From assembly GCF_041380235.1 (NCBI RefSeq), contig NZ_JBGIYY010000013.1, positions 84,497 to 148,496 on the forward strand: a stretch of DNA of 64,000 bases, read 5' to 3'. Positions 53,227 to 62,405 of the stretch are shown here, in pieces (the first letter of the stretch is position 1; each line of letters begins with the position of its first letter). This DNA comes from Glaciecola sp041380235 (GTDB lineage: Bacteria > Pseudomonadota > Gammaproteobacteria > Enterobacterales > Alteromonadaceae). Made by a program: the position numbers and the translations under genes. The notes below the pieces were generated by a model. It had not been told where the DNA came from and searched no databases. It saw only the letters and a program-made list of their open reading frames with translations.

Positions 53227-54183
53227 CTAAGCAACTAATCCGACCATTGTCATCAACGAAAGCGCCACCAACATAAACACAATATTGCGCTTCACCAACT
53301 TTACCAACTGCAGGGGCTCATTGAGGTGAGCGTCGCAATCACCGACATCTTCAGCCGCTTTTGACACCTTTGCCAAAGCATCGTAAGTTGAAATATTTGG
53401 ATGAATAATAATTTCAAACCATGCCGATAAGGCGTTTGAAAAGTGCCCAACTATTAAAAACCCAAAAGCCGTAATACGCACAGGAATCCAATCTAAGATG
53501 AATAGCAATTGTGCAGCGCTGGTATTTTGATCGTTTACGGGGCGTACTTCTGCGGCTTGATCATTCAGCTCGGAAAATTCAGAAATGTCTTGTGAGGAAT
53601 CAGGATCTTGTGCGTCAGATTCAGTAGGCATAGTCTTTGACTGTTTACTTTGACGCTTTTCGAATAGCACCCATTCTTTTATCAAAGAATAAAATACAAC
53701 ACCTGGGACTCCAAGCACGATAAAAAAGATGATAACCGATGCGTATTGTCGATAATTCACTAACACCAGTTGCTTACCAACCGTCGAGAGCTGCCCACCT
53801 TCATTGCCAAAAGACATACTATGGAGGGAACAGGCTTGAAAGTCTTCGCGATGAGCTGCCTGTAAATATCGCTTGTATGTTTGCCTAGTGACTGGACAAC
53901 CAAGGCACACCCAAAGCACTAATAGCTGAATAAAAAACACCAATAACGATGGCAACAAAACTATTAATAAGTACGCAACTAAACTTGGAATAATTGCCAG
54001 TACGATGACCGCAAGCATACTTACATCACTTTTGAGCCATTTTTTGTCGATCAAAAAATCAAAATATTGCTCCGCAAGCGTCGCGATATGAAAGTGTTTA
54101 GACTTTGTCGTAACTCGCTCTAGCGCCATTACGATCAACAAGGAAAAAAGCGTCACAATGAACCCATCCAATAAGTAAGCCAA
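53227..54183 (-). CDS. ampE: AmpE-like inner-membrane protein
   Basis: 318 residues with four or five TM segments, a long hydrophilic loop (about 170-225), and the family segments GCPVTRQTYKRYLQAA, LILDWIPVRITAFGFLIVGHF-like and ending VALSLMTMVGLVA. It matches the AmpE/CobD-like regulatory membrane family. In E. coli ampD sits next to it; here there is no ampD between it and nadC. Confidence 0.8.
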   Translation of the reverse strand: MAYLLDGFIVTLFSLLIVMALERVTTKSKHFHIATLAEQYFDFLIDKKWLKSDVSMLAVIVLAIIPSLVAYLLIVLLPSLLVFFIQLLVLWVCLGCPVTRQTYKRYLQAAHREDFQACSLHSMSFGNEGGQLSTVGKQLVLVNYRQYASVIIFFIVLGVPGVVFYSLIKEWVLFEKRQSKQSKTMPTESDAQDPDSSQDISEFSELNDQAAEVRPVNDQNTSAAQLLFILDWIPVRITAFGFLIVGHFSNALSAWFEIIIHPNISTYDALAKVSKAAEDVGDCDAHLNEPLQLVKLVKRNIVFMLVALSLMTMVGLVA

Positions 54184-54316
54184 GGTTTAGTATATGTGCT
54201 TCTAATAAAGGTTCAATGATTTAAACTTGCCTTTTGAAAAAGAATTGCCTCACAAGCCTAGTACCAACCAAGCTGACTGATTAGAATAGCGCCAATTCCA
54301 TAAAATTGAAGATGAT

Positions 54317-55165
54317 ATGCAAACAGGATATTCACTAAACATTACTGACGATGTGCGCTCAGCACTGATTGAAGACTTAGGCGGCTCCCTGCATCCGGAA
54401 AATGATATTACGGCGAGTTTGATTGATCCTACAACAATGGTTACCGCCAAAATAATTACTAGAGAAAACGGTATTTTATGCGGCCAGCAGTGGGCGACCG
54501 AAGCCTTTCTGCAGATAGACCCGACGCTAAATATTCAATGGTTAAAAAATGATGCGGAACAAATCAAGGCAAATGATGTGCTCGTGACAATACAGGGGAA
54601 TGCCAGAGCTATTTTGACCGCCGAACGCACAGCCTTGAATTTTGTGCAGTTTTTAAGCGGAACTGCAACAGTAACCCATTGTTATACAAAGTTATTAGCC
54701 AAAAGTATAACAAAATTGCTAGATACTAGAAAAACCATACCTCGATATAGACAAGCACAAAAATATGCTGTAGTTTGCGGCGGCGGTGAAAACCACCGTA
54801 TGGGCCTATATGATGCGTTCCTGATAAAAGAGAATCACATACGGTCCTGTGGCAGTATAAAAAAAGCAGTTGAAAGAGCACGCACCATGGATTCGGGTAA
54901 AACGATAGAACTAGAAGTAGAAAACATCGACGAACTCCATCAAGCTATTCTCGCAGGCGCCGATATAGTAATGCTTGATAATTTCAATGCCAAACAAGTC
55001 CAAGAGGCAGTAACAATTGCTGACGGTCGTTGTAAACTTGAAGTTTCAGGCAATATTACTGACAAAAGACTGCTTGAATTAGCAGATACCGGTGTAGATT
55101 ACGTGTCGTCTGGCGCTCTAACGAAGCATGTTAAAGCTCTGGATTTGTCGTTATTAATTGATTGA
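54317..55165 (+). CDS. nadC: nicotinate-nucleotide pyrophosphorylase (quinolinate PRTase)
   Basis: 282 residues. LDTRKTIPRYRQAQKYAVVCGGGENHRMGLYDAF is the substrate-binding region (here cited as LDTRKTIP, GGGENHR and GLYDAFLIK ENH), and IVMLDNF and LEVSGNIT complete the barrel. It makes nicotinate mononucleotide from quinolinate and PRPP in NAD synthesis. It is divergent from ampE and followed by the pilin gene. Confidence 0.96.
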   Translation: MQTGYSLNITDDVRSALIEDLGGSLHPENDITASLIDPTTMVTAKIITRENGILCGQQWATEAFLQIDPTLNIQWLKNDAEQIKANDVLVTIQGNARAILTAERTALNFVQFLSGTATVTHCYTKLLAKSITKLLDTRKTIPRYRQAQKYAVVCGGGENHRMGLYDAFLIKENHIRSCGSIKKAVERARTMDSGKTIELEVENIDELHQAILAGADIVMLDNFNAKQVQEAVTIADGRCKLEVSGNITDKRLLELADTGVDYVSSGALTKHVKALDLSLLID

Positions 55166-55387
55166 TTTCATACCGTTAACAATCAACTTATAAGGACATC
55201 ATCGGACATGCTGTGTGCAAACCTACACTTAGGTATGTAACTGCATACTTCACAACCAACTGACTAGTTTTATACTCGGACTCAAGGTTGGGAAGCAAGT
55301 GTGAGTCACTAAAGTCTTTTTCAGCCAATATTAACTTGCTTAACTTTAAACTATGAACGCGTTTGCACGCACTAGAGGAAAATGACC

Positions 55388-55816
55388 ATGTCTAAATTTA
55401 CTAAATCTGCTCAAAAAGGTTTTACCTTAATCGAACTAATGATTGTTGTAGCAATCATCGGTATTTTGGCTGCGATCGCGTTGCCAGCATACAATAACTA
55501 CATCGACTCAGCGCGATTCTCTGAACTGAAAAATGCGACAGCGTCGGCAAAGTCAGCCGTTGAAGTTTGTTCACAGCTAAATGGCGGCGCGTTTGCTAAC
55601 TGTACACAAGCGACCAATGGTGTACCAGCTACAATTGCTGCATCTGCTAATGAAGTAGGCGTAACGACTGCAGCAGGTGTTATTACTGCAACATCAAAAA
55701 CTGGTGTAACTATCGGCGGGTCCAACGCTGCAACTTATGTATTGACACCAGTTGCTGCATCAAACAACGGTTTACGTTGGACTGAGACTTGCACACCAGC
55801 AACATTGTGTAGCTAG
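55388..55816 (+). CDS. pilA: type IV major pilin
   Basis: 142 residues from the ATG at 55388, with AGAGGA eight bases upstream; the ATG at 55382 is too close to that site. Prepilin leader KSAQKG with cleavage before FTLIELMIVVAIIGILAAIALPAYNNY, cited as FTLIELMIV plus the GILAAIALPAY helix, including Glu5. Two pairs of Cys: CSQLNGG...C in the middle and a C-terminal CTPATLC pair. It polymerises into the pilus fibre. It has its own terminator, unlike the operon genes after it. Confidence 0.95.
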   Translation: MSKFTKSAQKGFTLIELMIVVAIIGILAAIALPAYNNYIDSARFSELKNATASAKSAVEVCSQLNGGAFANCTQATNGVPATIAASANEVGVTTAAGVITATSKTGVTIGGSNAATYVLTPVAASNNGLRWTETCTPATLCS

Positions 55817-55844
55817 TAAGCGTCAAAATATCTACCAAGATAAT

Positions 55845-55868
55845 AGCCCAGTTATGCTGGGCTTTTTT
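55845..55868 (+). terminator. terminator of pilA
   Basis: AGCCCA (55845-55850), seven-base loop, TGGGCT (55858-55863) and a T6 run. It separates the highly expressed pilin from pilC. Confidence 0.9.
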
Positions 55869-55899
55869 GTCTAAAACCATGTTGATATAGAGGCAAATT

Positions 55900-57111
55900 A
55901 TGTCTAAAGCAATTGAAACCTTTATTTGGCAGGGCGCAGACCGCGCTGGTAAAAAAGCCAAAGGAGAAATTTCTGCCGGCTCTGTACTTGAAGCCAAAAA
56001 CATGTTGCGTCGTCAGGGTATTTCGGCCAAATCTGTAAAGAAACAGCCCAAACCTCTTTTCTCTTTTGGCGACAAGAAAGCCAACGCGCAAGATGTTACA
56101 CTGCTATCCAGGCAAATTGCCACTATGCTCAACGCTGGGGTAACATTAATTCAATCGCTCGAAATGATTGGACAAGGTAGCACCAAGCCTTCGGTTCGTA
56201 AAATGATGGCTGCCATAACAGAAGATGTAAAAGCGGGTAATCCGTTCAACTCTGCCCTGAGAAAATTTCCATTACAATTTGACGATTTATATTGTGATTT
56301 AGTGGAAACCGGCGAACAGTCTGGTTCCCTAGAAACAATATACGAACGAATTGCGATATATAAAGAAAAAGCTGAAGCGCTTAAATCAAAAATCAAAAAA
56401 GCCATGTTTTACCCAATAGCGGTATTAGTTGTTGCGCTAATCGTTACAGTAATTCTTTTAATCTATGTTGTACCAACGTTTGAAGAAATCTTCTCTGGTT
56501 TTGGAGCTGAACTTCCTGCGTTCACACAAATGGTACTAAGGTTATCGAATTTTGTGCAATCTTATGGCATTTTCATATTGGGCGGTTTAGTCGCCGCTGG
56601 CATGCTCTTTGTGAGGGCTCATAGGGCTTCTCCAAGCCTAAGAGATTCGATTGACGCAAAGATTCTAAAAATCCCAGCGATTGGTGAGATACTAAAGAAG
56701 GCTGCTGTCGCCCGTTTCGCCCGTACTTTGTCAACTACCTTTGCAGCGGGTGTTCCGCTTATCGCCGCCCTTGACTCTGCAGCAGGGGCCTCAGGAAACG
56801 CAATATTTCGCGATGCTATCATGCTGATTAAAAAAGAGGTGGCAGGCGGCATTCAAATGAACACTGCAATGCGCTCATCCAAGGTCTTTCCCCCAATGGT
56901 TATTCAAATGGTAGCAATTGGCGAAGAGTCAGGTTCTGTAGATAGTATGCTTGGCAAAATTGCGACCATTTATGAAGCCGAAGTCGACGACATGGTCGAC
57001 GGATTAACGGCACTTTTAGAACCCATGATAATGGCAGTATTAGGCGTTGTCATCGGCGGCCTAATCATTGCGATGTACCTCCCAATCTTTAACATGGGCT
57101 CGGTAATCTAA
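55900..57111 (+). CDS. pilC: type IV pilus inner-membrane platform protein
   Basis: 403 residues of the GspF/PilC family with two tandem T2SSF domains and three TM segments. Segments LSRQIATMLNAGVTLIQSLEM and FARTLSTTFAAGVPLIAALD are the paired repeats (cited in part), and the C-terminus IGGLIIAMYLPIFNMG is typical. In most relatives pilB, the assembly ATPase, lies between pilA and pilC; here only 84 bases separate them, so pilB must lie elsewhere or be missing. Confidence 0.94.
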   Translation: MSKAIETFIWQGADRAGKKAKGEISAGSVLEAKNMLRRQGISAKSVKKQPKPLFSFGDKKANAQDVTLLSRQIATMLNAGVTLIQSLEMIGQGSTKPSVRKMMAAITEDVKAGNPFNSALRKFPLQFDDLYCDLVETGEQSGSLETIYERIAIYKEKAEALKSKIKKAMFYPIAVLVVALIVTVILLIYVVPTFEEIFSGFGAELPAFTQMVLRLSNFVQSYGIFILGGLVAAGMLFVRAHRASPSLRDSIDAKILKIPAIGEILKKAAVARFARTLSTTFAAGVPLIAALDSAAGASGNAIFRDAIMLIKKEVAGGIQMNTAMRSSKVFPPMVIQMVAIGEESGSVDSMLGKIATIYEAEVDDMVDGLTALLEPMIMAVLGVVIGGLIIAMYLPIFNMGSVI

Positions 57112-57139
57112 AATTTATAAGATCATAAGTAGAAAATCC

Positions 57140-57166
57140 AAGGCTTGCCTCATGCAAGCCTTTTTT
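57140..57166 (+). terminator. terminator after pilC
   Basis: AAGGCTTGC (57140-57148), loop CTCAT, GCAAGCC and T6. It lies 28 bases after the pilC stop. Confidence 0.9.
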
Positions 57167-57246
57167 ATGCCGTTAATACTAGTAATAAGTCGACATATGC
57201 TTGTTGTTATTTATAAATAAGTAATAATGAAAGGCACAACGAAACT

Positions 57247-58137
57247 ATGCAGGATATTTACATGCTAGCGTTAATTGAAAACTCTCCCACATTCTTTATT
57301 GGTTTTACATTTGTATTAAGCCTGTTAGTAGGGAGTTTTCTGAACGTCGTTATTTATCGTATACCCGTAATGATGAAGCGGGGATGGGAAGCCGAAATAT
57401 ACGCATATCAGCACCCAGACGCCGATCCTGAATCTTACCCTCATAGTGGCGAGACCTTTAACCTCGTAAAGCCTGACTCAAAATGTCCAAAATGCGGCCA
57501 CGGCATTCGGGCTTGGGAAAATATACCGGTATTGAGCTGGCTGTTTTTACGCGGCAAGTGCAGCGCTTGTGCAACCTCAATTTCGATGCGCTACCCCGCA
57601 ATTGAATTACTAACTGCCCTGTTAAGTGCGCTTGCTGCCTGGCAACTTGGCTATGCGCCGATCACCTTGGCATTTATAGTCGGCACGTGGCTACTGGTAG
57701 CCATGACCTTCATTGACATAGATGAGATGCTCTTACCCGATACGCTCACCCTATCTTTTCTTTGGTTAGGGCTACTGACTGTTACTATATTTGAACCATC
57801 GCACCTCGTCGATTCAGTATTGGGTGCCATTGCAGGCTACCTGTCTTTGTTTTCAGTCTATTGGCTCTTTAAGTTGGCCACCGGTAAAGAAGGTATGGGT
57901 TTTGGTGATTTCAAACTACTAGCCGCAATAGGGGTGTGGGTGGGTTGGCAACATCTTCCAATCGTAATATTACTTTCTTCTGCCGTCGGCGCTGTCGTCG
58001 GTATTGCCCTGATGATAATACAAAAAAAGGGCCGAACCTTAGCCATACCCTTTGGTCCCTATTTAGCCGCTGCAGGGTTCCTAACCATGCTCTATGGCGA
58101 CGCTATCGCTGATTGGTACATAGCAACTTTATTGTAA
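57247..58137 (+). CDS. pilD: prepilin peptidase / N-methyltransferase
   Basis: 296 residues with about seven TM helices. Two CxxC motifs (CPKCGHGIRAWEN and CSACATSI) form the zinc site, and the catalytic Asp residues are in FIDIDEMLLPD and GMGFGDFKLLAA. It cleaves prepilin leaders and methylates the new N-terminus. coaE follows 75 bases downstream. Confidence 0.95.
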   Translation: MQDIYMLALIENSPTFFIGFTFVLSLLVGSFLNVVIYRIPVMMKRGWEAEIYAYQHPDADPESYPHSGETFNLVKPDSKCPKCGHGIRAWENIPVLSWLFLRGKCSACATSISMRYPAIELLTALLSALAAWQLGYAPITLAFIVGTWLLVAMTFIDIDEMLLPDTLTLSFLWLGLLTVTIFEPSHLVDSVLGAIAGYLSLFSVYWLFKLATGKEGMGFGDFKLLAAIGVWVGWQHLPIVILLSSAVGAVVGIALMIIQKKGRTLAIPFGPYLAAAGFLTMLYGDAIADWYIATLL

Positions 58138-58212
58138 GTTAAGCGTACTCGCACAGCGCCCGAATATTGCGTATGATAAGCACCCTTTTGTTATGGTGCT
58201 TAGATTACGAAT

Positions 58213-58839
58213 ATGAGTCAATTTGTTGTAGGAGTAACGGGTGGTATTGGCTCCGGCAAAACCACCGTAACCGATTTATTTGCCGAAAAAGGCATTGTGG
58301 TCGTCGACGCTGATCTTATCGCTCGGGAAGTGGTTGCTCCGGGTAGTGTTGGTCTTAAATCCATTCAAGCTCATTTTGGCGACTCAGTTATTTTGCCATC
58401 TGGGGAGTTAGATAGAGCGAACTTGCGCCAGCGAGTGTTTAGTCATCCACCAGACAAACAGTGGCTCGATAATCTTTTGCACCCTCTGATCCGCGAGCAA
58501 ATGCTATTGCAAAGCAGCTCGGCCTCCTCACCTTATTCCATACTATCTATTCCGCTGCTAGTCGAAAATAATCTTATGTCTATGGTCAACCGCGTTTTAG
58601 TAGTCGACGTGGAGGAATCAGTACAACTCCAGCGCGCCACAAATAGAGACAATCACGCTGTTGGTGGACAACAAAATACCGAAAGCACCATCAAAGCCAT
58701 CATGCAAAATCAATGTACTCGTCAACAGAGGCTTGCAGTTGCTGACGATGTAGTCAACAATAGCAAAGATAAGAGTGAGTTAATTCAACAGGTTAATCGC
58801 TTGCATCAGCAGTACCTGTCGCTTGCAAGCATACGCTAA
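58213..58839 (+). CDS. coaE: dephospho-CoA kinase
   Basis: 208 residues. GVTGGIGSGKTTV is the P-loop, DADLIAREVV the substrate segment and SIPLLVENNLM the lid region. It performs the last step of coenzyme A synthesis. It is part of the conserved pilD-coaE-zapD-yacG order and its end overlaps a longer reading of the next frame, not the true zapD start. Confidence 0.95.
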   Translation: MSQFVVGVTGGIGSGKTTVTDLFAEKGIVVVDADLIAREVVAPGSVGLKSIQAHFGDSVILPSGELDRANLRQRVFSHPPDKQWLDNLLHPLIREQMLLQSSSASSPYSILSIPLLVENNLMSMVNRVLVVDVEESVQLQRATNRDNHAVGGQQNTESTIKAIMQNQCTRQQRLAVADDVVNNSKDKSELIQQVNRLHQQYLSLASIR

Positions 58840-58867
58840 TGCAATACCAACAGAAAAGGAACATTCT

Positions 58868-59620
58868 ATGACCGTCGCACTATACGAATTTCCGCTTGGT
58901 GAAAAAGTGCGAAACTACTTGCGACTCGAGCAATTGTTCCAGCAATTAAATGAAGTGAAGTTTGCCAATACTGAGTTCCAGTATCTATATTTCTTTGATG
59001 TACTGTTTGATTTAATTGACTTAATTGAACGCCTCGATTTGCGTACCGACTTTGTCAGAGACATCGACGTCCAAGAAAAGAACTTGAAATATTGGTCGCA
59101 ACACCCCGATATAGATAGCTCAGCTTTAGAGCAGGCTTTGCAAACTCTGCATTCCCTTAGTACCGAACTTAAAAAGAACAAAAAGTTAGGCTCAGGTATC
59201 CGTGATGAAAAATTCCTGAATAACATACGTCAGCGTTTTTCGATCCCTGGCGGCGCCACTAGTTTCGATCTGCCGAGTTTATTTTGTTGGTTAAAACAAC
59301 CCGAAGATATGCGTAAATCACATATTGAAACATGGCGAGCGCATTTGCATTTAGTTGAAAGCAGTATTGGTATGCTCTTGTCATTTTTGAGAGAGCGAGG
59401 GCGTTATATTTCGGTAACGGCAAAGAATGGCTTTTATCAAGGAAATGTTGAAGACAAAATGGAGCTTATTCGTGTTAAGTGTGACAATACCAAAGGATAT
59501 TATCCAGTGCTCAGCGGCAACAAATATCGATACGGCATCAAATTTATGATGTTAACCCCTGCTGAAGGCACAACGGGTGCAATAGCTCAGAACATCGATT
59601 TTGAAATAGCCAGTTGCTAA
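58868..59620 (+). CDS. zapD: cell division protein ZapD (YacF)
   Basis: 250 residues from the ATG at 58868, with AAGGA at good spacing; E. coli ZapD is 247. The N-terminus LYEFPLGEKVRNYLRLEQLF and the later FFDVLFDLIDL and DLPSLFCWLK segments (cited in part) match the family. It bundles FtsZ filaments at the Z ring. It lies between coaE and yacG in the usual order. Confidence 0.94.
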   Translation: MTVALYEFPLGEKVRNYLRLEQLFQQLNEVKFANTEFQYLYFFDVLFDLIDLIERLDLRTDFVRDIDVQEKNLKYWSQHPDIDSSALEQALQTLHSLSTELKKNKKLGSGIRDEKFLNNIRQRFSIPGGATSFDLPSLFCWLKQPEDMRKSHIETWRAHLHLVESSIGMLLSFLRERGRYISVTAKNGFYQGNVEDKMELIRVKCDNTKGYYPVLSGNKYRYGIKFMMLTPAEGTTGAIAQNIDFEIASC

Positions 59621-59663
59621 ATTTATAACTATATTCCATTAACTGATTAAGAACTTCTACCCT

Positions 59664-59900
59664 ATGACAACAACCGTAAACTGTCCAAGCTGCAAAGCCC
59701 ATGTAGTATGGAAGACAAGCTCAACGTTCAGGCCCTTTTGCTCAAAACGCTGTCAACTTATCGACCTCGGTCAGTGGGCAGCCGAAGAAAACCGCCTGCC
59801 ATCTGGCGCAAACATTAACGAGCAAAATCCAATTAATATTGATATTGAAGACATCGAGGCTTTGCTGAGTGAACAACCAGACGACTTTTTTAAATCATGA
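59664..59900 (+). CDS. yacG: DNA gyrase inhibitor YacG
   Basis: 78 residues. The zinc motif CPSCKAHVVW...PFCSKRCQLIDLG supplies four Cys (CxxC, then CxxxC), and WAAEE follows as in YacG. It binds GyrB and inhibits gyrase. Its stop overlaps the ATG of the aspartoacylase-like gene (ATGA). Confidence 0.93.
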   Translation: MTTTVNCPSCKAHVVWKTSSTFRPFCSKRCQLIDLGQWAAEENRLPSGANINEQNPINIDIEDIEALLSEQPDDFFKS

Positions 59901-60781
59901 AAAATAAAACTATTACTATTTGTGGCGGCACCCATGGTAACGAGTTATCGGGTGTATATGCGGTCAATCATTGGCTGAGAAACGACGGCGCCATTCGCAA
60001 ATTAATTCCGAGTGCCGAATTAGCCTTCCTTTTAGTTAATCAGGCGTCTATCAAGGCTCGTACTCGCTTCATTGATGAGGACTTAAATCGACAGTTCGTT
60101 CTCAATAAACTGCAAGAAAATCAGGGGTCAACGAGCCTTAATTGTGAGACCGCGCTAGCGCAGCAGTTAAATCAACAGCTTGGTCCAAAATCAGCACCTA
60201 AGACTGACTTTATCATTGATATTCATAACACAACTAGTGCAATGGGCCCAACGCTAATCGTGCTTGAAAGCGATGCCTTTAATCGCAACTTAGCTCGCTA
60301 CGTTAAAACAAACATGCCGAGCGCAAACATCTTAGTAGAAGACCATATTCCCTATCTTCAGCACCCTTACTTTTGTACCGTCGGCAAACGCAGTGTGATG
60401 GTAGAAGTTGGTCCGCAAGCACAAGGTGCATTGAGAGCTAAAGTATTTCAAGAGACGGTAGAAATGACCGAACATATTTTAGCTTATATTGAATCTGTAA
60501 ATACCCACGGCATTAAAGAGTTAAGCGCCATTCAAGCATTTAGACTTCTGGCAGAAGTCCCTTATCCAGTTGACACTAACGGGCAACGCTCAGCCATGAT
60601 TCATCCTGATTTAGACGCAAATGACTTTTCAGAGCTGATTAACGGTGCACCATGTTTTATTGATTTTCATGGTAATGATATCGCTTGGCAGGGAGATACC
60701 ATCTATCCACACTTTATCGGAGAAGCTGCTTACGACAAACAAGGTTTAGCCTTTGCAAGCGCAACAGTCTGTGAATTTTAA
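59897..60781 (+). CDS. aspartoacylase-like zinc hydrolase (AstE/AspA family)
   Basis: 294 residues. GGTHGNELSGVYAV gives the first zinc His and Glu, DEDLNRQF a conserved Arg/Asn segment, DIHNTTS the second zinc His, and VEVGPQAQG the catalytic Glu. The THGNELSGVYAVNHW stretch is closer to aspartoacylases, which split N-acetyl-aspartate or N-acyl aromatic amino acids, than to succinylglutamate desuccinylase. Coupled to yacG by a four-base overlap. Confidence 0.85.
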   Translation: MKNKTITICGGTHGNELSGVYAVNHWLRNDGAIRKLIPSAELAFLLVNQASIKARTRFIDEDLNRQFVLNKLQENQGSTSLNCETALAQQLNQQLGPKSAPKTDFIIDIHNTTSAMGPTLIVLESDAFNRNLARYVKTNMPSANILVEDHIPYLQHPYFCTVGKRSVMVEVGPQAQGALRAKVFQETVEMTEHILAYIESVNTHGIKELSAIQAFRLLAEVPYPVDTNGQRSAMIHPDLDANDFSELINGAPCFIDFHGNDIAWQGDTIYPHFIGEAAYDKQGLAFASATVCEF

Positions 60782-60942
60782 TCAATTAGACTAGTTTGAA
60801 ATAAAGCCTTTGATAAGAACGAAAGCAAATACATTTGCTTACAATAGAAAACGGGCTCTGCATCCTTGATGCGAATTAATCATATTGATTTATTTGCAAA
60901 TAAGCATATATTCAAAGAGCAAACGAAAACAGGCACGCCATT

Positions 60943-61236
60943 TTGAACAAACTACTGCTGACGCTAATAATAGCTTTTACTGTGCTACTGAGTGGCGCAG
61001 ATAAGTTATTTAGTCAGCATTACGAAAACCTTGCTGCTCAGGCTAGTAATGATAGAGACAATAGCGCATGGGTCACCTTTGAAAACGCCTCTTTTGATTA
61101 TGATATAGCGAGCTCTTCTGAGCCTCATATTCTGGCAGAAAATGTATATTCTGATTACGTCTTTGTGGTTGAACAGCCTATATTACTGCAACAAACCGCA
61201 TTTAACATCCGCGCACCACCTTTTCGCTTTATTTAA
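60943..61236 (+). CDS. small secreted or membrane-anchored unknown protein
   Basis: 97 residues with a TTG start at 60943 and a signal peptide (MNKLLLTLIIAFTVLLSGADK). The mature part has an acidic SSSEPHILAENVYSDYVFVVEQ segment and ends APPFRFI. No family recognised. The non-ATG start and weak ribosome site make it the least certain gene in this part, though the signal peptide is good. Confidence 0.45.
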   Translation: MNKLLLTLIIAFTVLLSGADKLFSQHYENLAAQASNDRDNSAWVTFENASFDYDIASSSEPHILAENVYSDYVFVVEQPILLQQTAFNIRAPPFRFI

Positions 61237-61369
61237 CTTACTCTGGCTTTGCATAGCAGCTTAGCCAAGCAATCGATAGTTATATCATCAAACTCATGTG
61301 TTCTTACACCCCAAACGTAAGCCGTGAGTCTGTATCTAGTCAGTTATTAAAGAATTAAAGGAAGTCCCC

Positions 61370-61930
61370 ATGAAATCGTTAAACCTATACAATACAGAGT
61401 CAATCGACACCTTAGTGTGGCCTGAAGAACAATATTCTATTTCAGGAAAAACACCCGCTTTAAGTATTTTGACCGATTTTCGTCAACACACCCCTCGGGT
61501 AATCGAGGCTAACGTTAAAGCGCTGGACCTTGAGAATTTGATGAAACGCTCGCACGTTAAAATGAAGCTAGTGCTTGATAAAAACAAGAAGTTTATTGGC
61601 ATAGTTAGCCTGTATGATCTCTCTGAAGAAAATATCTTGAAGAAGGTCGACAAAAACACATCTCGAGATGAACTCTTGGTCAGTGACTTTATGCACCCCC
61701 GAGAGACTCTAAAGTGTTTTGATATTAAGGATCTTAGTAGGGCGACAATAGAAGACGTGTTAGAAACACAAAAGCATAACCATCAACAGCATTGCTTAGT
61801 TATAGATCGTCAGAACCATGAAATTCGTGGGCTAATTTCTGCTAGAGATGTTGCTCGTTTAATTAAGCGCTCCGTTGATATTGACACGCATATTTCATTC
61901 GAAGCACTGTTTAATGAATTAAGCGCTTAA
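61370..61930 (+). CDS. CBS-domain pair protein, second in window
   Basis: 186 residues, with AAGGAAG before the ATG. A ~45-residue N-terminal extension precedes two CBS domains (KMKLVLDKNKKFIGIVSLYDLSEE and HQQHCLVIDRQNHEIRGLISARDVARL, cited in part; the linker carries VSDFMHPRETL). Probably senses adenine nucleotides; partner unknown. Not closely similar to the CBS protein at 20727. Confidence 0.8.
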   Translation: MKSLNLYNTESIDTLVWPEEQYSISGKTPALSILTDFRQHTPRVIEANVKALDLENLMKRSHVKMKLVLDKNKKFIGIVSLYDLSEENILKKVDKNTSRDELLVSDFMHPRETLKCFDIKDLSRATIEDVLETQKHNHQQHCLVIDRQNHEIRGLISARDVARLIKRSVDIDTHISFEALFNELSA

Positions 61931-62405
61931 TTCCTAAATCATAAAAAGCGCAGTCAATCTTTTAGGGATTACTGCGCGCAATATATTCAACGCGACTTCA
62001 ACTTTGGGGCGTAGACAATAAGCAAAATAAGATACTAAGAAATAGATCCTGAAATGGTAGGGCAACATGCGCTCAAATTCCATTATTGCTATACCAAAGA
62101 CTTGAAAAGACCATACAATGAAAACTGTTCAATTTGCCAAAATGCCTAAATCATCTTGGCAACGAACATATAGCCAAACTAAATGCCAGCTGTAACGAAG
62201 GGTAGCGTATAGCGTTTGTTTTACTCATACTCGTAAAATCAAGTGCCTCGANTGTTTTACTCATACTCGTAAAATCAAGTGCCTCGACAAGAGCACGCAC
62301 AATAATGAACTTGGGATTGAAAGCCTTGAGTTTATGCATAAAGGCCTGACTATTCGAAATGGCTAGCGCCTAAGGTTTAGGATATATGCTAGCGTAGCAC
62401 ACTTG
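61931..62405. other. 475-base non-coding stretch with hairpins and an assembly join
   Basis: It starts with a hairpin GCGCAGT...ACTGCGC (about 61948-61977), a possible terminator of the CBS gene without a T run. It holds the N-split 35-bp duplication at 62217-62287. It ends with a structure of GCTAGC...GCTAGC around CCTAA-GGT-TTAGG (62362-62393), which may end the DUF6090-like gene. No gene is supported; a 62-residue minus-strand frame here is created by the duplication. Confidence 0.6.
62217..62287. repeat. 35-bp direct duplication around a single N (assembly join)
   Basis: The same 35 bases (TGTTTTACTCATACTCGTAA..., 62217-62251 and 62253-62287) occur twice with an N at 62252 between them. 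This is what is left when two contig ends sharing an overlap are joined with a filler, so the true sequence probably has one copy. Confidence 0.85.

Noticed and set aside
60782..60942. Possible tRNA or sRNA before the small secreted gene
   Set aside because: No cloverleaf or terminator could be drawn; it reads as ordinary AT-rich spacer.
62151..62339. 62-residue minus-strand frame with an internal repeat
   Set aside because: It spans the N and the duplicated 35 bases; the repeat in the protein is an assembly artefact.
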